The position numbers were made by a program, and so were the translations under genes. Of a stretch of DNA of 47,965 nt, positions 44,918 through 47,965 are shown piece by piece (position 1 is the first letter of the stretch; the number at the start of each line of letters is the position of its first letter). The notes under the pieces are model-generated. The model was not told the origin of the DNA, did no database searches, and saw nothing but the letters and a program-made list of their open reading frames with translations. Where the stretch lies: positions 1 to 47,965 of the forward strand of contig JADFXQ010000009.1 in the NCBI GenBank assembly GCA_015233495.1. Reading direction: 5' to 3'. The stretch comes from Candidatus Omnitrophota bacterium (lineage in GTDB: Bacteria; Omnitrophota; Gorgyraeia; Zapsychrales; Zapsychraceae).

Positions 44918-45199
44918 GTGATCCGATCATTCGCTTGCAAAGAAACGGAACGTCTTTACTGCCGCGAGGTTTCGCGGCGGGTCCCGCCTGATATTCAGCG
45001 GACCGCTTTACGTAAACTTTGGGCGATTGACGCGGCGATTGATCTGAATACCTTGCGCGTTCCGCCGGCGAATCATTTGGAGGCTTTCTCCGGCAGCCGC
45101 AAAGGGCAACACAGCATCAGGGTCAATGAACAATGGCGGATCTGTTTTATTTGGCGGGACAGCCATGCCTATGATGTTGAAATCGTTGATTATCATTAA
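44918..45199 (+). CDS. higB: HigB-type toxin of a type II toxin-antitoxin pair
   Basis: HigB toxins (RelE fold) cleave mRNA in the ribosome. From the GTG at 44918 the protein is 93 residues and ends in the family signature FSGSRKGQHSIRVNEQWRICFIWRDSHAYDVEIVDYH, the region that includes the catalytic basic residues. An upstream frame from 44861 starts before the promoter -10 box and is rejected. The antitoxin follows 12 bases later, the reversed order typical of hig loci. It is on the strand opposite to nearly all neighbours and has its own promoter, which suggests it was acquired. Confidence 0.9.
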   Translation: MIRSFACKETERLYCREVSRRVPPDIQRTALRKLWAIDAAIDLNTLRVPPANHLEAFSGSRKGQHSIRVNEQWRICFIWRDSHAYDVEIVDYH

Positions 45200-45211
45200 G
45201 GAGCGGTCATC

Positions 45212-45514
45212 ATGAAAAATAAAAAATTAGCACCCATTCATCCCGGTGAAGTGCTGAATGAGGATTTCTTGAAACCCATGGGAATCAGCCAGTATCGGCT
45301 CGCGCAGGATATCCATGTGCCGCCGCGGCGTATCAATGAAATTGTTCACGGCATCCGCGCGGTATCGGCTGACACGGCTTTGCGTCTGGGAAAATTTTTC
45401 GGAGTATCTGCGCAATTTTGGATCAATTTGCAGGCCCATTATGATCTGGCGGTTGAAGAAGACCGTCTTGGTACCCGACTGGATATGGAAGTCCATGCCT
45501 TGGTAACGGCGTAA
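45212..45514 (+). CDS. higA: HigA-type antitoxin, XRE family DNA-binding
   Basis: This 100-residue protein is the antitoxin and repressor of the pair. It has the HigA N-terminal motif (APIHPGEVLNEDFLKPMGIS), a helix-turn-helix (QYRLAQDIHVPPRRINEIVHGIRAVSADTALRLGKFFG) and the conserved SAQFWINLQAHYDLAVEED. An AAGGAG ribosome site precedes the ATG. It is followed by a two-way terminator shared with groEL. Confidence 0.93.
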   Translation: MKNKKLAPIHPGEVLNEDFLKPMGISQYRLAQDIHVPPRRINEIVHGIRAVSADTALRLGKFFGVSAQFWINLQAHYDLAVEEDRLGTRLDMEVHALVTA

Positions 45515-45533
45515 TAGACGTTTTTCTCGCCTT

Positions 45534-45574
45534 AAAAAAACCGGCGAGCGGTAAAACCGCTCGCCGATTTTTTT
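45534..45574. terminator. Bidirectional terminator between higA and groEL
   Basis: An 11-bp stem (45542-45552 with 45556-45566, CGGCGAGCGGT) has seven A before it and seven T after it, so it works on both strands. It closes the higBA transcript. Confidence 0.9.
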
Positions 45575-45580
45575 AGAGTT

Positions 45581-45613
45581 AAAAATAAAAGGCGCCGAGC
45601 GCCTTTTATTTTT
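45581..45613. terminator. Second bidirectional terminator, at the groEL end
   Basis: The GGCGC/GCGCC stem (45591-45595 with 45599-45603) is extended by AAAAATAAAA and TTTTATTTTT on its flanks. It lies four bases past the groEL stop and closes groESL on the minus strand. Confidence 0.9.
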
Positions 45614-45616
45614 CAA

Positions 45617-47299
<1,683 letters not shown>

Positions 47300-47318
47300 T
47301 TATTTACCCCCGCCTTTC

Positions 47319-47339
47319 CCTCCCCCATAAAGGGGGAGG
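47319..47339 (-). repeat. Hairpin between groES and groEL
   Basis: CCTCCCCC (47319-47326) and GGGGGAGG (47332-47339) form a perfect 8-bp stem with an ATAAA loop. It sits in the groES-groEL spacer and has no T tract on the minus strand. Hairpins with CCTCCCCC arms are widely dispersed in bacterial genomes. It may act in mRNA stability or in setting the groES/groEL ratio. Confidence 0.6.
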
Positions 47340-47349
47340 AAAAGTGGAG

Positions 47350-47640
47350 TTATCTGAGGATAGCGAAAATATCGTCTTCTCTCATGATTAGGTATTCTTC
47401 ACCCTCTTTGGTGGTGATTTCCGTGCCGGAATATTTCCCGTACAAAATCACTTCGCCGACCTTGACTTCCGGAGCGACCAATTTACCGTCATCCTTGACT
47501 TTGCCTTTGCCCACCGCCACAACTTTGCCTTCTTGCGGCTTTTCTTTCGCGTTGTCCGGAAGCACAATCCCGCCCTTGGTCACTTCAACTGCTTCCAGAG
47601 GTTTCACGACAATTCTGTCGCCTAATGGTTGAATGTTCAT
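47350..47640 (-). CDS. groES: Co-chaperonin GroES
   Basis: The 96-residue lid of the GroEL chamber begins [19 protein letters not shown] and contains the mobile-loop [25 protein letters not shown], then ends [11 protein letters not shown] and DDIFAIL. The ribosome site AGGAGGGG is nine bases upstream. It lies just downstream of the CIRCE-controlled promoter. Confidence 0.98.
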   Translation of the reverse strand: MNIQPLGDRIVVKPLEAVEVTKGGIVLPDNAKEKPQEGKVVAVGKGKVKDDGKLVAPEVKVGEVILYGKYSGTEITTKEGEEYLIMREDDIFAILR

Positions 47641-47766
47641 GCTTACTCCCCTCCTGTTTTAACTGTTAACAATAGGTTTTTGATTTGGGGGACACCGCTT
47701 AATTCGCCACTATTTTCTGAATCACGAAAATGTGCTGCGGAATAAAGCGTCGGTCTCCGGAACGGC

Positions 47767-47819
47767 TTAGCACTGTTTTGCCCAGAGTGCTAATTTACCA
47801 AAAAAAAAATTTCTGTCAA
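47767..47819 (-). promoter_or_regulatory. groESL promoter with CIRCE operator
   Basis: The CIRCE element at 47767-47793 reads TTAGCACTG on the plus strand, nine bases, then GAGTGCTAA; one arm base differs from the consensus TTAGCACTC-N9-GAGTGCTAA. A -35 TTGACA (47819-47814) and a -10 TAAATT (47797-47792, 16-base spacer) overlap its upstream arm, so bound HrcA would block RNA polymerase. Expression should rise with heat. No hrcA gene is in the window. Confidence 0.9.
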
Positions 47820-47893
47820 GCAATATTTTTCCCAGCGATGGGAATGATACCATAGATCCTTACCCCCTATTCCCTGGGGGGGCGAAAAAAATT

Positions 47894-47965
47894 TTAATCA
47901 TCAAAGCCGATATCTTTGAGGAGCTCCGGGCTCGATATGAAGCATTTTGCCGGGGTCATATAGGT
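47894..47965 (-). CDS. C-terminal end of an unidentified protein, runs off the window
   Basis: One frame is open from the window edge to a TAA at 47894-47896 and ends ISSPELLKDIGFDD, a plausible protein end. Another frame is also open to a TGA a few codons earlier, so the call is weak. 23 residues are too few for a family. Nothing resembling a terminator follows before the groES promoter. Confidence 0.35.
   Translation of the reverse strand, partial: TYMTPAKCFISSPELLKDIGFDD

Noticed and set aside
47840-47890. Hairpin CCCCC/GGGGG as a terminator for the gene at the right edge
   Set aside because: On the minus strand the T run precedes the stem rather than following it, so it does not have terminator geometry in that direction.

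Overview
The window is one long, mostly minus-strand block of translation and transcription genes from a Gram-negative-type bacterium. I infer candidate phylum Omnitrophota (PVC side of the tree). The main reason is the secreted protein at 42459-44804: its N-terminal block (LPSPGTMVPP, HPENPLLIDFI, LSPAEKD, GKTEMGRDLLAQDY) and its tail (GVPLPVGRQPI) match, from memory, a large secreted family I associate with that lineage. Supporting traits are a beta-prime subunit long enough to carry a trigger-loop insertion, no rpmD (L30) in the spc block, and zinc forms of S14, L36, L33 and adenylate kinase. No rRNA, prophage, CRISPR array or defence island is visible.

Layout, left to right. 1-646 holds two pieces of one CNNM/CorC-type membrane protein on opposite strands, meeting tail to tail: a fold-back or inversion junction. 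647-1151 has no gene but two long imperfect inverted repeats. 1152-4840 carries an isocitrate/isopropylmalate-type dehydrogenase, PilT and a class I aminotransferase. 5026-35841 is the fused alpha-spc-S10-str-beta superoperon, in transcription order: rpmG, tRNA-Trp, secE, nusG, rplKAJL, rpoBC, rpsLG, fusA, tuf, rpsJ, rplCDWB, rpsS, rplV, rpsC, rplP, rpmC, rpsQ, rplNXE, rpsNH, rplFR, rpsE, rplO, secY, adk, map, infA, rpmJ, rpsMKD, rpoA, rplQ. tRNA-Thr, tyrS and rpsA lie upstream of it. 39206-42206 is a membrane/envelope group: an anchored nuclease-fold protein, an M48 peptidase with zinc ribbons, and LemA. Then come the large secreted protein, a plus-strand higBA toxin-antitoxin pair, two back-to-back terminators, and groESL under a CIRCE operator. 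The last 72 bases probably hold the end of another minus-strand gene.

The genes work as one growth module: RNA polymerase, most ribosomal proteins, initiation and elongation factors, protein export (SecY, SecE), N-terminal methionine removal and folding (GroESL).

The most unusual layer is in the spacers. The superoperon is very compact (gaps of 0-20 bp, many overlaps), but most of its wider gaps contain an inverted repeat or tandem short words (CACAAGA, TGACAAA, GTATACG, CCCTTGAG and others). Each locus uses its own words, except that 8464-8591 and 35555-35674 look like copies of one element. These look like a family of small palindromic elements that punctuate the operon. In at least two places they overlap promoter-like sequences.
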